A stretch of 64,000 bases of DNA from assembly GCF_032393985.1 (NCBI RefSeq), contig NZ_CP135918.1:2666001-2730000 (forward strand), given 5' to 3'. This stretch comes from Fischerella sp. JS2. GTDB lineage: Bacteria > Cyanobacteriota > Cyanobacteriia > Cyanobacteriales > Nostocaceae. The notes under the pieces are model-generated. The model saw only the letters and a list, made by a program, of their open reading frames with translations, did no database searches and had not been told where the DNA came from. Made by a program: the position numbers and the translations under genes. Shown in pieces: positions 36,550-45,382 of the stretch. Within the stretch, counting starts at the first letter, position 1. Each line of letters begins with the position of its first letter.

Positions 36550-36838
36550 TACTATTTGAATCCGATAGTTCTAAAAATACTGTTGTGTAGATGTCTGTGT
36601 AGCTGGGGTTTGCTAAAAGCTAGAGAGATAGTGTGGTAGAGTAAATTTACAAAAAACAAGTATTTTGTATTAGAAAGGAATATTCTGAAGTCGTGTCTAC
36701 AAGGTAAGAATCAGGTTACTGTCTGTGTCTGTGTGAACCTATCTGGAATCCTTAAATCATAATGAAAGTAGAGAATTGATTGTTTCACTGTGAAATCGCT
36801 GTAATCTTGGGAAAGCGATTTGACAATACAGAGTAATC

Positions 36839-36857
36839 GTCAAGAAATCGGAAAGAT
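36839..36857 (-). promoter_or_regulatory. TCTTTCC/TTCTT direct-repeat site 3
   Basis: Minus strand ATCTTTCCGATTTCTTGAC, 13 nt, then TGTCAAATC, near the second-block consensus. It points to the DUF2079 gene, leaving a long leader. Confidence 0.6.
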
Positions 36858-36944
36858 TTCCATATAAATGTAAAAATGATCCTGTATTGTCAGAAATCTT
36901 TTCAAAAGCAGTACACAAAACTTTGAGAGAAACTGTTTTTTTAC

Positions 36945-37078
36945 TTAAAATCTTTCGTCAATCCCAAAATTGATACGGCTTTCACCATCGCCATTGATGC
37001 CGCAGTCAATGCGAATTGACCCTAGTGGAGACTTGACGCGTACCCCGTACCCTATGAGGAAATATTGCCTAGTCCCAC
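36945..37078 (-). pseudogene. Omp85/BamA-type outer-membrane protein, C-terminal fragment
   Basis: The last 40-odd codons read YGVRVKSPLGSIRIDCGINGDGESRINFGIDERF in two parts; this is the final beta-strand pair of Omp85 proteins, ending in the C-terminal Phe that the barrel machinery recognises. The rest of the gene is absent: upstream lies only unrelated sequence. It is a remnant. Confidence 0.75.
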
Positions 37079-37136
37079 TGGTACAGACTTGGTCGACTCC
37101 AAAGCGATCGCAGCATAATTTTTTAAATTGAAGCAA

Positions 37137-37155
37137 ATCTTTCCAAGTTCTTCAC
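37137..37155 (+). promoter_or_regulatory. TCTTTCC/TTCTT direct-repeat site 4
   Basis: ATCTTTCCAAGTTCTTCAC, 52 nt before the PMT-type gene. A GTGTAAACT resembling the second block begins seven rather than 13 nt after it. Confidence 0.65.
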
Positions 37156-37206
37156 CTTTAGGGTGTAAACTGCAAGCGCTAATCAAAGGCGATTAACTGA
37201 ATAAGC

Positions 37207-38940
37207 ATGAAATTGATTTTTACCCGCGCAATTGAATATTGGTTAATTAACCCAGGAAAGCGTCCATTTTTAGCTTTGACTTCATCAGTTATATGGTTGT
37301 TGGTAATCGCCTGGGTAGCATTCTTTTGGCATTTGGGTAGTATTGGTTTGATTGACGAAACGGAACCACTGTTTGCGGAAGCCTCCCGGCAAATGATCGT
37401 AACAGGAGATTGGATCACACCATATTTCAATGGTGAAACTCGTTTTGATAAACCCATCTTGATTTACTGGTGTCAAGCTTTAGCTTATTTGATTTTTGGA
37501 GTCAATGAATTGGCAGTGCGTATTCCTTCTGCCTTGGCAGCACTAGGGTTAATTTGCTTACTGTTTTGGACTTTGCAATCGGTGCAAATAACACCTCAAC
37601 GACAGCCTTTAACTGCCCCTTTAGGAGCAGCTATCATGGCATTCAATCCCGAAACCGTGGTTTGGGCGCGGACTGGTGTCTCTGATATGCTACTGACTAG
37701 TTGTATGGCATCAGCTTTATTATGCTTTTTTCTTGGATATGCCCAACCGTTGAAACCCGCAGTCCAAGCAAGATGGTTTTTAGCTTGTTATGTGTTAGTG
37801 GCCTTAGCAGTTTTGACCAAAGGGCCTGTAGGAATCGTCATACCAGGAATCATTATTGGTACATTTTTACTTTATTTGGGTAACTGGCGCTCTGTGTTGA
37901 GGGAAATGCGCCTTTTTTGGGGCTTTTTGATAATCGTGGCGATCGCATTACCTTGGTATGTGCTAGTTACTTTACGAAATGGTAGTGCTTTTATTAACTC
38001 ATTTTTTATGTATCACAATATCGAACGTTTTACGAGTGTAGTTAATAATCATTCAGCACCTTGGTATTTTTATTTTCTAGTTGTATTATTAGGTTTTGCG
38101 CCTTGGTCAATTTATTTACCAGCAACAATGGTAGAATCGCGATTTTGGCAGCGTAAATACTGGTGTGAGCAAGAACGTTCTAGCCAACTTAGTTTATTCG
38201 CTTTGTTTTGGTTTTTCTGCATTTTCGGCTTTTTTACTATTGCCGTCACCAAATTACCCAGTTACGTCTTGCCTTTAATGCCAGCAGCAGCAATTTTGGT
38301 AACACTGCTGTGGAACAATGAACTTGACTCAAAATTTTTGTACTGTAGTAGTTGGGTAAATGTGGCGTTTCTGTGGATAAGTTCGGTAGCCACCACATTT
38401 CTACCCTTGTTTCTCAACCATGACCCATCAATGCCCTATGTGTCCCTCATCATCCGAAATTCAAACATACCAAGAGTAGGAGTTGTAATTTGGGGAATAG
38501 CAGCAGTTTTAGGAATAGTTGGACTGTTACGTCACCAATGGCGTTGGTTGCTGGGTATTAATTTGCTGGCATTCATAGTATTTTTAATTTTTGTCATTAC
38601 TCCAACTATGTTGGTAATGGATTATGACCGTCAGCTACCTTTACGACAGTTGTCTGCGATAGTTGTCAGAGTACAGCAGCCTCACGAAGAATTACTTATG
38701 CTTGGTTTCAAAAAGCCTAGCGTGACGTTCTACACTCATCGTCACGTTACTTATATTAGCCAGAGTGAAAAAGCTGTAAAGTACATTGAAAACGAGATTG
38801 TAACAAAACCACACCCTTCCACAGTTTTAATAATTTCAGAAATCGAAATGCTTCAGAGGATGAAGTTACAACCTTTTGAATATAAAAATATAGCCCAAGC
38901 AGGTGCTTATGAGTTAGTTCGTGTTGTCAAAAAAAATTAA
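37207..38940 (+). CDS. PMT/ArnT-family (GT39/GT83) glycosyltransferase
   Basis: 577 residues. About eleven helices, with the first periplasmic loop reading IGLIDETEPLFAEASRQM and FDKPILIYWCQALAY, the acidic motif used for catalysis by ArnT and PMT enzymes. It would move a sugar from polyprenyl phosphate onto lipid A, protein or another envelope target. The GT2, deacetylase and SMR genes supply the steps before it. It is divergent to the DUF2079 gene, and both promoter regions carry TCTTTCC sites. Confidence 0.88.
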   Translation: MKLIFTRAIEYWLINPGKRPFLALTSSVIWLLVIAWVAFFWHLGSIGLIDETEPLFAEASRQMIVTGDWITPYFNGETRFDKPILIYWCQALAYLIFGVNELAVRIPSALAALGLICLLFWTLQSVQITPQRQPLTAPLGAAIMAFNPETVVWARTGVSDMLLTSCMASALLCFFLGYAQPLKPAVQARWFLACYVLVALAVLTKGPVGIVIPGIIIGTFLLYLGNWRSVLREMRLFWGFLIIVAIALPWYVLVTLRNGSAFINSFFMYHNIERFTSVVNNHSAPWYFYFLVVLLGFAPWSIYLPATMVESRFWQRKYWCEQERSSQLSLFALFWFFCIFGFFTIAVTKLPSYVLPLMPAAAILVTLLWNNELDSKFLYCSSWVNVAFLWISSVATTFLPLFLNHDPSMPYVSLIIRNSNIPRVGVVIWGIAAVLGIVGLLRHQWRWLLGINLLAFIVFLIFVITPTMLVMDYDRQLPLRQLSAIVVRVQQPHEELLMLGFKKPSVTFYTHRHVTYISQSEKAVKYIENEIVTKPHPSTVLIISEIEMLQRMKLQPFEYKNIAQAGAYELVRVVKKN

Positions 38941-39133
38941 AAAAAGATAATAACGATGTATTTTTTTAGGAATATTACTACAACTTGAAATTCAACTGTG
39001 AAAATAATTGCAATTACTACTTTAACTGCTCTAAGTACATTAACATTTGCTTCTTAATTAGCAAATACAAATCTTTGATTATGTTATTCACACCTGTTTT
39101 GGGGTTGCTACAGTTTCACTTTAGGAATAAAAA

Positions 39134-39152
39134 GTCAAGAATTCGGAAAGAT
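39134..39152 (-). promoter_or_regulatory. TCTTTCC/TTCTT direct-repeat site 5, orphan on minus strand
   Basis: Minus strand ATCTTTCCGAATTCTTGAC, 13 nt, then AGTGAAACT (39120-39112), a full match. No minus-strand gene follows; it points back across the end of the PMT-type gene. Confidence 0.6.
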
Positions 39153-39236
39153 TGCTTGAGATTATAAAAATTTAGCTGAATAAGTATATATAGGTTGCAT
39201 TATAAGTATTTAAAAAATTTTTTCACACCCCATCAA

Positions 39237-39255
39237 ATCTTTCCAAGTTCTTAAC
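39237..39255 (+). promoter_or_regulatory. TCTTTCC/TTCTT direct-repeat site 6
   Basis: ATCTTTCCAAGTTCTTAAC, 13 nt, then AGTGAAACT (39069-type spacing: block at 39269-39277), 51 nt before the secreted protein gene. This and site 5 form a back-to-back pair 84 nt apart. Confidence 0.75.
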
Positions 39256-39306
39256 AAATGTAATCTACAGTGAAACTACAAACATAGATTGAGATATGGA
39301 AAATTT

Positions 39307-40086
39307 ATGAATAACTCAACAAAAATTATTATTGTCGGCTCTTTACTTGGTAGTTTAGGTATCGCTGATTTGGCAAAAGCTATCTCTGCAAATCAACCCC
39401 AGTTACCTGTTGCAGTCATACCACAGCATCACAGCAGTACTCAAATGATTGTTAATAAGGATAAAAGAGAAAAGCCAGATGCACCTAATGATGCTGATAC
39501 AGAGGTCAATGATGATAAAGTACCAACATCCCTTAGCCAAGTAAGTGAATATGGTGAAAGCGTCTACGATATGGCTAAAGCCAATGATTGGACAAAAGCT
39601 ACAGCTAATCTTACCTCGCTCGAAAATACAGCAAAAAGTCTTCGTACAGAAATCAAGAGTGAAAATAAAACAGAATTAGCACAGTTGGATTCCAAAATAG
39701 CAGCACTCAAGGGTGCTGTCACCGCTAAAAATCGCATATCTGCAATGCACGATGCTAACCAAGTGACATTAATCGCTGCCAATATTACCAAGGAATTTAA
39801 ACCAAAAGTACCAGTTGAGGTAACGCTACTTGACTACTATGGACGCGAGTTGGAAATTTGGTCAGCAACAGGAAATACAAGTAAGCTGAAAACAACTGCC
39901 TCACAGATGCGCCGCACCTGGAATGCTGTTAGACCATCTATCTTAGCGCATGGAGGAACTACACAAGTACAGAAATTTGATGGACTTGTTGCTAGTATTG
40001 AGGCGGCGAAATCATCTAAAGATTACGCTCGTCTCGTTACCCCTGTGCTAGATGAAGTAGATAATTTAGAGAAGGTCTTTAAATAG
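39307..40086 (+). CDS. Secreted helical protein, paralogue of the gene at 30510
   Basis: 259 residues from ATG at 39307. Signal-type N-terminus (KIIIVGSLLGSLGIADLAKA), acidic linker, then SQVSEYGESVYDMAKANDW, LDYYGRELEIWSATGNT and MRRTWNAVRPSILAHGG, parallel to the paralogue over nearly all its length. No catalytic motif or metal cluster is seen. Function unknown; promoter site 6 ties it to the TCTTTCC group. Confidence 0.75.
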   Translation: MNNSTKIIIVGSLLGSLGIADLAKAISANQPQLPVAVIPQHHSSTQMIVNKDKREKPDAPNDADTEVNDDKVPTSLSQVSEYGESVYDMAKANDWTKATANLTSLENTAKSLRTEIKSENKTELAQLDSKIAALKGAVTAKNRISAMHDANQVTLIAANITKEFKPKVPVEVTLLDYYGRELEIWSATGNTSKLKTTASQMRRTWNAVRPSILAHGGTTQVQKFDGLVASIEAAKSSKDYARLVTPVLDEVDNLEKVFK

Positions 40087-40184
40087 TAAATATACAAATT
40101 TGGCGATCGCACTTAACCTGCTGAGCATCATCATTCTCTCCTACTAGACCAAGAAACCCGCAAGCTTTACGTGGGAGGAAGTGA

Positions 40185-40409
40185 GTGATTGAAAGTTGCT
40201 TAACAGAGCCGCAAACATTAGCATTATTGACAGCTTTGGACTCCCCTACAGATGTCTGCATGGGGGACAATGAGCAGAAACGGTGGCTTAATTGGGCAAA
40301 TGTACAGACTCGTCCTTTAGTAGTATTACTTGGTCTACCCGCAATTGGATTTGGTGCTACTGTAATTTTAGACGAGAAAGATTGGGTAGAGGTGGAACTG
40401 CCTGAATAG
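40185..40409 (+). CDS. Possible small protein with one hydrophobic helix
   Basis: 74 codons from a GTG, or 49 from ATG at 40260. The second half has QTRPLVVLLGLPAIGFGATV, one membrane-like helix, with a charged end. No ribosome site is convincing and I recognise no family; it may be spurious. The rest of 40,087-40,691 holds no other gene. Confidence 0.3.
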   Translation: MIESCLTEPQTLALLTALDSPTDVCMGDNEQKRWLNWANVQTRPLVVLLGLPAIGFGATVILDEKDWVEVELPE

Positions 40410-40691
40410 ATGGATTGACAACTTGGTATGTCTAAGCTCCTAAGTTGATGTCAGGATTGGTATGTGAAGGTTGTGTTGGATTTTACCAATTGAATTTTTA
40501 TTTTGCGAAGTGGGCATTAGTTTCAACAACTTGCGCCGAAATACCCACTTTTCGGTGTGTAGAGCCTCTTTAAAACTGTGTAAGTGTGATATCACCAGTT
40601 GCTATTAGCAGGTGAGCTTGAAACTAAACGTTTAGTCATAGCAAAATACTAATGTGCTTTGGCAAACAACCAGAAACCACAACTATCTATC

Positions 40692-41219
40692 ATGCAAAAA
40701 AAACCTTTACGCGCCCGTGTTAGTGCAGAAGAATATAGACTATTACAGCGTCTACGGGAACGCAAACCTGCACTAAATCCACCAAAGTCTCCGGTAAATC
40801 TGGGCGATAGGTTGGCTGATATAGTAGCTGATACCGTCGGTTCTTGGCGATTTATTATCATTCAAAGTGCCTTGCTCATACTGTGGATTATTCTTAACGT
40901 TACAGCCTACGTCAAGCATTGGGATCCTTATCCGTTTATCTTACTTAACCTAATGTTATCCTTTCAGGCAGCTTACACTGCACCCATCATTATGATGAGT
41001 CAGAATCGTCAAGCTATCATTGATCGCCAGGATGCGAAATATGACTATGAAGTAAATAAAAAAGCGGAATTAGAAATTGAATTGCTACACGATAAAATGA
41101 ATCTGTTACGGGAAGATGAAATTGTTGAGATTATACAACTTTTGAAAGCACATCAGGAACAGTTACAACTTATAGAATGTAAGTTATCAGAAATATCTGC
41201 CCGTCTAATTGATAATTAA
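40692..41219 (+). CDS. DUF1003 membrane protein
   Basis: 175 residues from ATG at 40692 (a TTG at 40659 is possible). The family core reads LGDRLADIVADTVGSWRFII, YPFILLNLMLSFQAAYTAPI and MMSQNRQAIIDRQDAKYDYEVN, two helices followed by a cytoplasmic helical tail. Function unknown; widespread and sometimes linked to magnesium or acid stress. Confidence 0.9.
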   Translation: MQKKPLRARVSAEEYRLLQRLRERKPALNPPKSPVNLGDRLADIVADTVGSWRFIIIQSALLILWIILNVTAYVKHWDPYPFILLNLMLSFQAAYTAPIIMMSQNRQAIIDRQDAKYDYEVNKKAELEIELLHDKMNLLREDEIVEIIQLLKAHQEQLQLIECKLSEISARLIDN

Positions 41220-41450
41220 TTTTATTTAATATCCATCCCAGACAAATTAAGTTTAAAAAGTGTAATTTTTTAGGAAACTAATAATAATTTGATGGTATAT
41301 TTCTTTTTGAAGAACCGTTTATACTAAATCAATTGCCAAAATGGAAGATAAATAGTATTGGTTGAAGCTAATAACAAGTACAATTAAAGCTAAAAATATA
41401 TTGCCCTAGAAAGAAATTGAATATGTTAGAGTCACATTCAAACTCGCTAA

Positions 41451-41621
41451 GCGCAAAAGACTGCATTGAATGTCATTTTGGTATTGGCTACTTTTTTACT
41501 TGCAGGTAAGCTAATCCTCAATTTCTTTGGCATTTCACTGGGTGTTCTACGGATTGCAAGAGGTTTAATTGTAGCTCACTTGTTAGGCGGAGAGCCAGTT
41601 TATAGTGTGTTGCTCAAATGA
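41451..41621 (+). pseudogene. MarC-family membrane protein fragment
   Basis: 57 codons between stops read AQKTALNVILVLATFLLAGK, then LILNFFGISLGVLRIARGLIV, the central helices of MarC proteins. A full protein has about 200 residues, so this is a remnant. The 41,220-41,705 gap holds nothing else. Confidence 0.65.
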
Positions 41622-41705
41622 GCTTGTGATAAATTGCAATCGATACCTCAAACAGACTCTGTTTAAGCTGCAACCATTACCTAAACAAAAAACACCAAAC
41701 TTAAC

Positions 41706-42425
41706 TTATCTAATCTGAGCAGATTTTGCCTCACTAATCCTTCTATTCAAAAGTTTTATACTAGTGTAAGCAACAAGCAAACTCAACAACTCCAGATGAA
41801 AAAATGTGATAAATGTAGCACCTCTGAGACTATTAAATATATCCCACAAAGCATGGAGTAAAACAGCTGTTAAAAAAGCTCGTAATACCTGCCAATTTAC
41901 CGCACGTCCTGCTTTCTCTCATTCTCTCGACAGTACGGCGCAGACCAGCCCAGTCCAAGCTGCGTGTCCAGCAGGAGATAACAGTCGGCGAGCAAATAAG
42001 ACCCCATCAAGGACAAGTAGATTCCCCTGCGATCGCAAAAGTGTAACGAAGGCATAACCCATTGTTTCCAGTGCAGCAAAACCCATTGCAGAAGCAGTTC
42101 CTAAAAGTATTCCCGTTGCCTCAGAACGCAGGTGACCTTTAAGATAAAATCCTAAAGGGAAAATTAACTTAGCACTTTCCTCAATTAATCCCACGCCAGG
42201 CATTGCTAGAAACACTGGGGTTTCTAGAACGTTGTACTCAAGGGTTCCTGCTACAAGTGTTCCTACTGCTCCTCCCCACAGCAAACAAGTAGCCATTGCT
42301 GGAAAAGACACTTCCCAGCTTGATAGAGTCTCGTAGAGGTAAGTTACGAAGGTAATAGGTATTAAAAAAGACCCAAGCAAAATGACGCTAGGAACAAAGT
42401 TAAGGTTATTGGTTGCTACGAGCAT
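41706..42425 (-). pseudogene. PrsW-family intramembrane protease gene with in-frame TGA
   Basis: 240 codons in one frame, interrupted by a TGA at 41921-41919 after 168 codons. Before it, the CPBP/PrsW motifs GLIEESAKLIFPLGF, FAALETMGYA and HAAWTG are complete; after it WQVLRAFLTAVLLHALWDIF continues with the third histidine motif and a last helix. Truncation would remove that motif and probably the activity. The frame is otherwise undamaged, so the stop is recent or an error. Confidence 0.8.
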
Positions 42426-42523
42426 TTTTTCAATTGCGTACAGGAGGAAAAGCCCACTAATATCAAGTTCGGTTAATCACTTAGAATAAAAAACCTCACA
42501 AGAACAGCCCCTTCACCCCTAAT

Positions 42524-42547
42524 CCCCACTCCCTTAGGGGAGTGGGG
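42524..42547. repeat. GC-rich hairpin repeat in intergenic region
   Basis: CCCCACTCCC (42524-42533) pairs with GGGAGTGGGG (42538-42547) inside a 110-bp GC-rich stretch (42,509-42,620) with further G and C runs, unlike the AT-rich surroundings. It resembles the dispersed 'ccctaatccccactccc' repeats of filamentous cyanobacteria. Confidence 0.55.
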
Positions 42548-42796
42548 CCCCCGAGTTCCCCAGAGGGACCCCCCATCCCCTCTCCTTAGCAAGAACAGGG
42601 GTGCCGAAGGCGGGGTGAGGTAAAAGGGAATTGTAAGTAATCATGCGAACTTGATATAATAAATATTTGAAACTACTTGCGTTTGATAAAACCCATATTG
42701 AAATGATGAGATGATAATCAGTATTGATTTAGGCAACCTCATCCATGCTAATTAAATCAGATATGCTGATTGAGGGCTATATCAACATAATTTTAT

Positions 42797-43564
42797 TTAC
42801 TTAATGACACTAGCAATCTCCGTGTAACCAAAGTAAATTGATAGGGCAATTAAAAAGATACTGTACAAGCGACTCAAAATTAGACCTGGCAAATGGAGGG
42901 CAAATTGGCTTCCCAAATAGGTAGATGGAAAAACTCCCACAGCTAGCCAACCTGTCAACTCCCAGTCAATATGTCCCAAAAAAGCATGGATAATTGTGGC
43001 GGGGGCTGCCATTAGTGTAACGGTTGCCAAGGAGGTTGCTAGAGCTGTTCGTAACCCCAACCCAATACCCAATTGATAGAGAGGGACTAACAAAAGTCCG
43101 CCACCATTGGCAAGCAAGCCATTGATTAATCCCAACAGGGGCGACCAATAGGGAATGATTCTTTCATGCAACTGTGCTTTCGTTTCAGGTAAGCTGCGAT
43201 TTCGCAGTCCACTTAAACCGTAAACTCCTACGGACAGGATAAACCCTGCCGTTAAAAGCATCAGGATTGTCCCTGGAAGAAATTCAGTAATCCAAGCTCC
43301 TAGTAACACACCAGGGAATCCCCAAAGACTTGTTAATAAAGCAATACGCCAGTAAATGAGGTGTTCCTTTCGATAGGCGATCGCGCCTCCGATTGCGCTT
43401 GGTAATGTAAGTGGAAGTGGACTAGCCAGAGCAATTAAAGCTGGTAGCCCTAACAGCCGTAGAATGGGCGTACCAATTGAACTCCCGCCTAAACCAAACA
43501 GCCCAGAACACAAACCCATGCCGACTCCAACCAATATTTCTAAAAACCAAGGAAGTGAAGTCAT
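42797..43564 (-). CDS. TauE/SafE-family sulfite exporter-like protein, second copy
   Basis: 255 residues, eight helices, with GLCSGLFGLGGSSIGTPILR at the start and NGLLANGGGLLLVPLYQLG in the second half. It belongs to the same family as the gene at 21163 but shares little sequence with it. No sulfur gene is next to it. Substrate unknown. Confidence 0.85.
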   Translation of the reverse strand: MTSLPWFLEILVGVGMGLCSGLFGLGGSSIGTPILRLLGLPALIALASPLPLTLPSAIGGAIAYRKEHLIYWRIALLTSLWGFPGVLLGAWITEFLPGTILMLLTAGFILSVGVYGLSGLRNRSLPETKAQLHERIIPYWSPLLGLINGLLANGGGLLLVPLYQLGIGLGLRTALATSLATVTLMAAPATIIHAFLGHIDWELTGWLAVGVFPSTYLGSQFALHLPGLILSRLYSIFLIALSIYFGYTEIASVIK

Positions 43565-43747
43565 GTTAAATAGAACCTGATATTTTTCATAAAGATTGAG
43601 TACGCCTACTAAATGCGTGATTGTAGTTATTTAATTTGGATAGACATCACTTTTTCAACTCTTTGACAAAATCCTGCAACATCAAGCTCTTAACTTAAAA
43701 AATATCAGTTTTAGCTGAATTAAGCACATCTGCTCACCAATAGAGAA

Positions 43748-43766
43748 ATCTTTCCGATTTCTTAAC
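43748..43766 (+). promoter_or_regulatory. TCTTTCC/TTCTT direct-repeat site 7
   Basis: ATCTTTCCGATTTCTTAAC, 13 nt, then TGTGAAATT (43780-43788). The only gene downstream is the broken lepB, about 200 nt on. Confidence 0.65.
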
Positions 43767-43983
43767 TTTTACCCCTTAATGTGAAATTGCAAACCGAGAT
43801 TACAGGAATTAAAAGCTATAAATACTTTAGACTGAAATTCTTAAATTTTTACTCCTAAAGACTTACTTTATGGCTAAAGCTAACACCAACACATTTCCTC
43901 ACTAATAACTCTTAGGATTTATCTCTGTCTAATACTTGTTATTTATTATCAGCACTATGTCTAATATTCGTCAATAAAAATTA

Positions 43984-44537
43984 CACTCGTCAAAGAATGA
44001 AAATATTTTATTTGAAACAATTAAAACAATTGGTTTAAGCTTGGTTCTCGCTTTTAGCATTCGCACATTTGTTGCTGAAGCCCGTTATATACCCTCTAGC
44101 TCAATGGAACCAACACTTCAAATTAATGACTGCTTAATTATTGATAAAAATAGCTATGATTTTATCTCACCTCAACGGGGTGATATTGTAGTTTTTAATC
44201 CGACAAAAATACTACGTTATAAAACTATCACGAAGCTTTTATTAAACGTGTAATTGGCTTACCAGGGGAAACGGTTGAAGTTAAGAATTGACTAGTTTAT
44301 ATTAATGATTCGCTTTTAAAAGAGAATTATCTTGAAGCTAAACCAGACTATCAATGGGGCCCTGTAATTGTACCAAATAATTCAGAGCGCTCAAAAGCCC
44401 AGCAGTATGGAGTAAATGCAGTTCCTGGGATCGCCATCAATTGAACACTTGTCCTGACTGGTAAACCGAGTCGAGAGCAACTTCAAGCTGTCGGTGTAGG
44501 TCAACCACTGAACTTCCTCTCAACTAAAAAAAGCTAA
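43984..44537 (+). pseudogene. Signal peptidase I (lepB) remnant joined to a thioredoxin-like C-terminus
   Basis: The first part reads ARYIPSSSMEPTLQINDCLI, with the catalytic Ser, then RGDIVVF and, after a frame change near 44225, AFIKRVIGLPGETVEVKN, TGA (44289-44291), LVYIND. The frame runs on through VIVPNNS straight into SKAQQYGVNAVPGIAIN, TGA (44442-44444), TLVLTGKPS and QAVGVGQPL. This second part is the end of a thioredoxin-like protein. Both TGA codons stand where Gly is expected. No start codon lies in frame, and the lepB C-terminus is lost by the fusion. Inactive. Confidence 0.8.
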
Positions 44538-44623
44538 CTCCTTACCAAAGCGACTTTCAAAATTTTTTGAATCGCTAGTACAGAAGATTAAAGCTAACTA
44601 GGCAAGGCTGAGTTGTTCAAAAT

Positions 44624-44662
44624 ATTTCATCCTGATTTCATCTTCATCTGGGAAATTAAATA
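44624..44662 (+). promoter_or_regulatory. ATTTCAT direct-repeat box 7
   Basis: ATTTCAT at 44624-44630 and 44635-44641, 15 nt, then TAAATA at 44657-44662. It precedes the lipoprotein gene at 44834 with a leader of about 165 nt. Confidence 0.75.
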
Positions 44663-44833
44663 CAGTGCTGAATCGTTAACACACTGCTTATCTCAACTAG
44701 ATGAGCAGCAATATCCCTTGAGGGTTTAAAAAATGCTCAATTCCATAGTTGAAGGTTCTATGGATGGGGATGTTTTTCTACCATTTTCTAACATTTATTT
44801 CTCAATTATCAATAATCAATGAGGAGTAAACCG

Positions 44834-45337
44834 ATGAAATCATTAAAAAAAAGCTTTGTAGTTTTAGCAAGTACAGGAATACTATTTTTAGGAGCTTGTA
44901 GTAATAGTAATCAAGCAGGAAATACAGAAAATAATCCATCCTCTTCTACAAATAATCCGTCTTCTATATCAAGTACTAATACTTCAGCTTCACCTGCTAT
45001 TAAAACAGAAGGGCAGCATGGAGAATCTCATGGAGGTCAAGTTGTAGAGACAGGGGCCTATCACTTAGAGTTTGTACCCGAAAAAGAGGCTAATGCAACT
45101 CACATGGATTTATATTTGCAAAAAGGCGATAATCACCAAGCAGTTCCTAACGCAAAAGTGACGGCTGATGTTCAACTGCCCGATGGCAAGCAGAAAACAA
45201 TACCTCTGACTTATGATGCCAGTGATAAACACTACACGGCGACACTTTCTGAAAAAGCTATCGGTCAGTATCAAGTGAAAGTTACTGCTGATATTGGAGG
45301 TGAAAAGGTTAACGGTCGGTTTAGTTTTAATCGGTAA
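44834..45337 (+). CDS. Metal-region lipoprotein, Ig-like fold
   Basis: 167 residues from ATG at 44834 (GAGGAG 10 nt upstream; the ATG at 44819 is part of that site). The lipoprotein signal ends in LFLGAC. A Ser/Asn-rich linker and EGQHGESHGGQVVETGAY lead to a beta-rich domain with KVTADVQLPDGKQKTIPL and QYQVKVTADIGGEKVNGRF. Domains of this kind occur near copper and cation efflux genes in cyanobacteria. Role unknown; it opens a run of two lipoprotein genes. Confidence 0.7.
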   Translation: MKSLKKSFVVLASTGILFLGACSNSNQAGNTENNPSSSTNNPSSISSTNTSASPAIKTEGQHGESHGGQVVETGAYHLEFVPEKEANATHMDLYLQKGDNHQAVPNAKVTADVQLPDGKQKTIPLTYDASDKHYTATLSEKAIGQYQVKVTADIGGEKVNGRFSFNR

Positions 45338-45382
45338 CTGCTTCCTGTGAAAGAATGCCCTAAGAAGCTTTTTGGAGAAAAA

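Noticed and set aside
41806-42057. Plus-strand open frame opposite PrsW
   Set aside because: Antisense shadow of the PrsW pseudogene, whose motifs are clear.
44041-44253. Functional signal peptidase I
   Set aside because: Only the first part with the catalytic Ser is open, there is no start codon, and the Lys-containing part is in another frame with a stop.
43984-44537. TGA read as glycine (alternative code or recoding)
   Set aside because: TGA ends several intact genes in the window (for example at 25885 and 62598), and the genes with internal TGA also show frameshifts or lost starts. Nonsense mutation or sequencing error is simpler.
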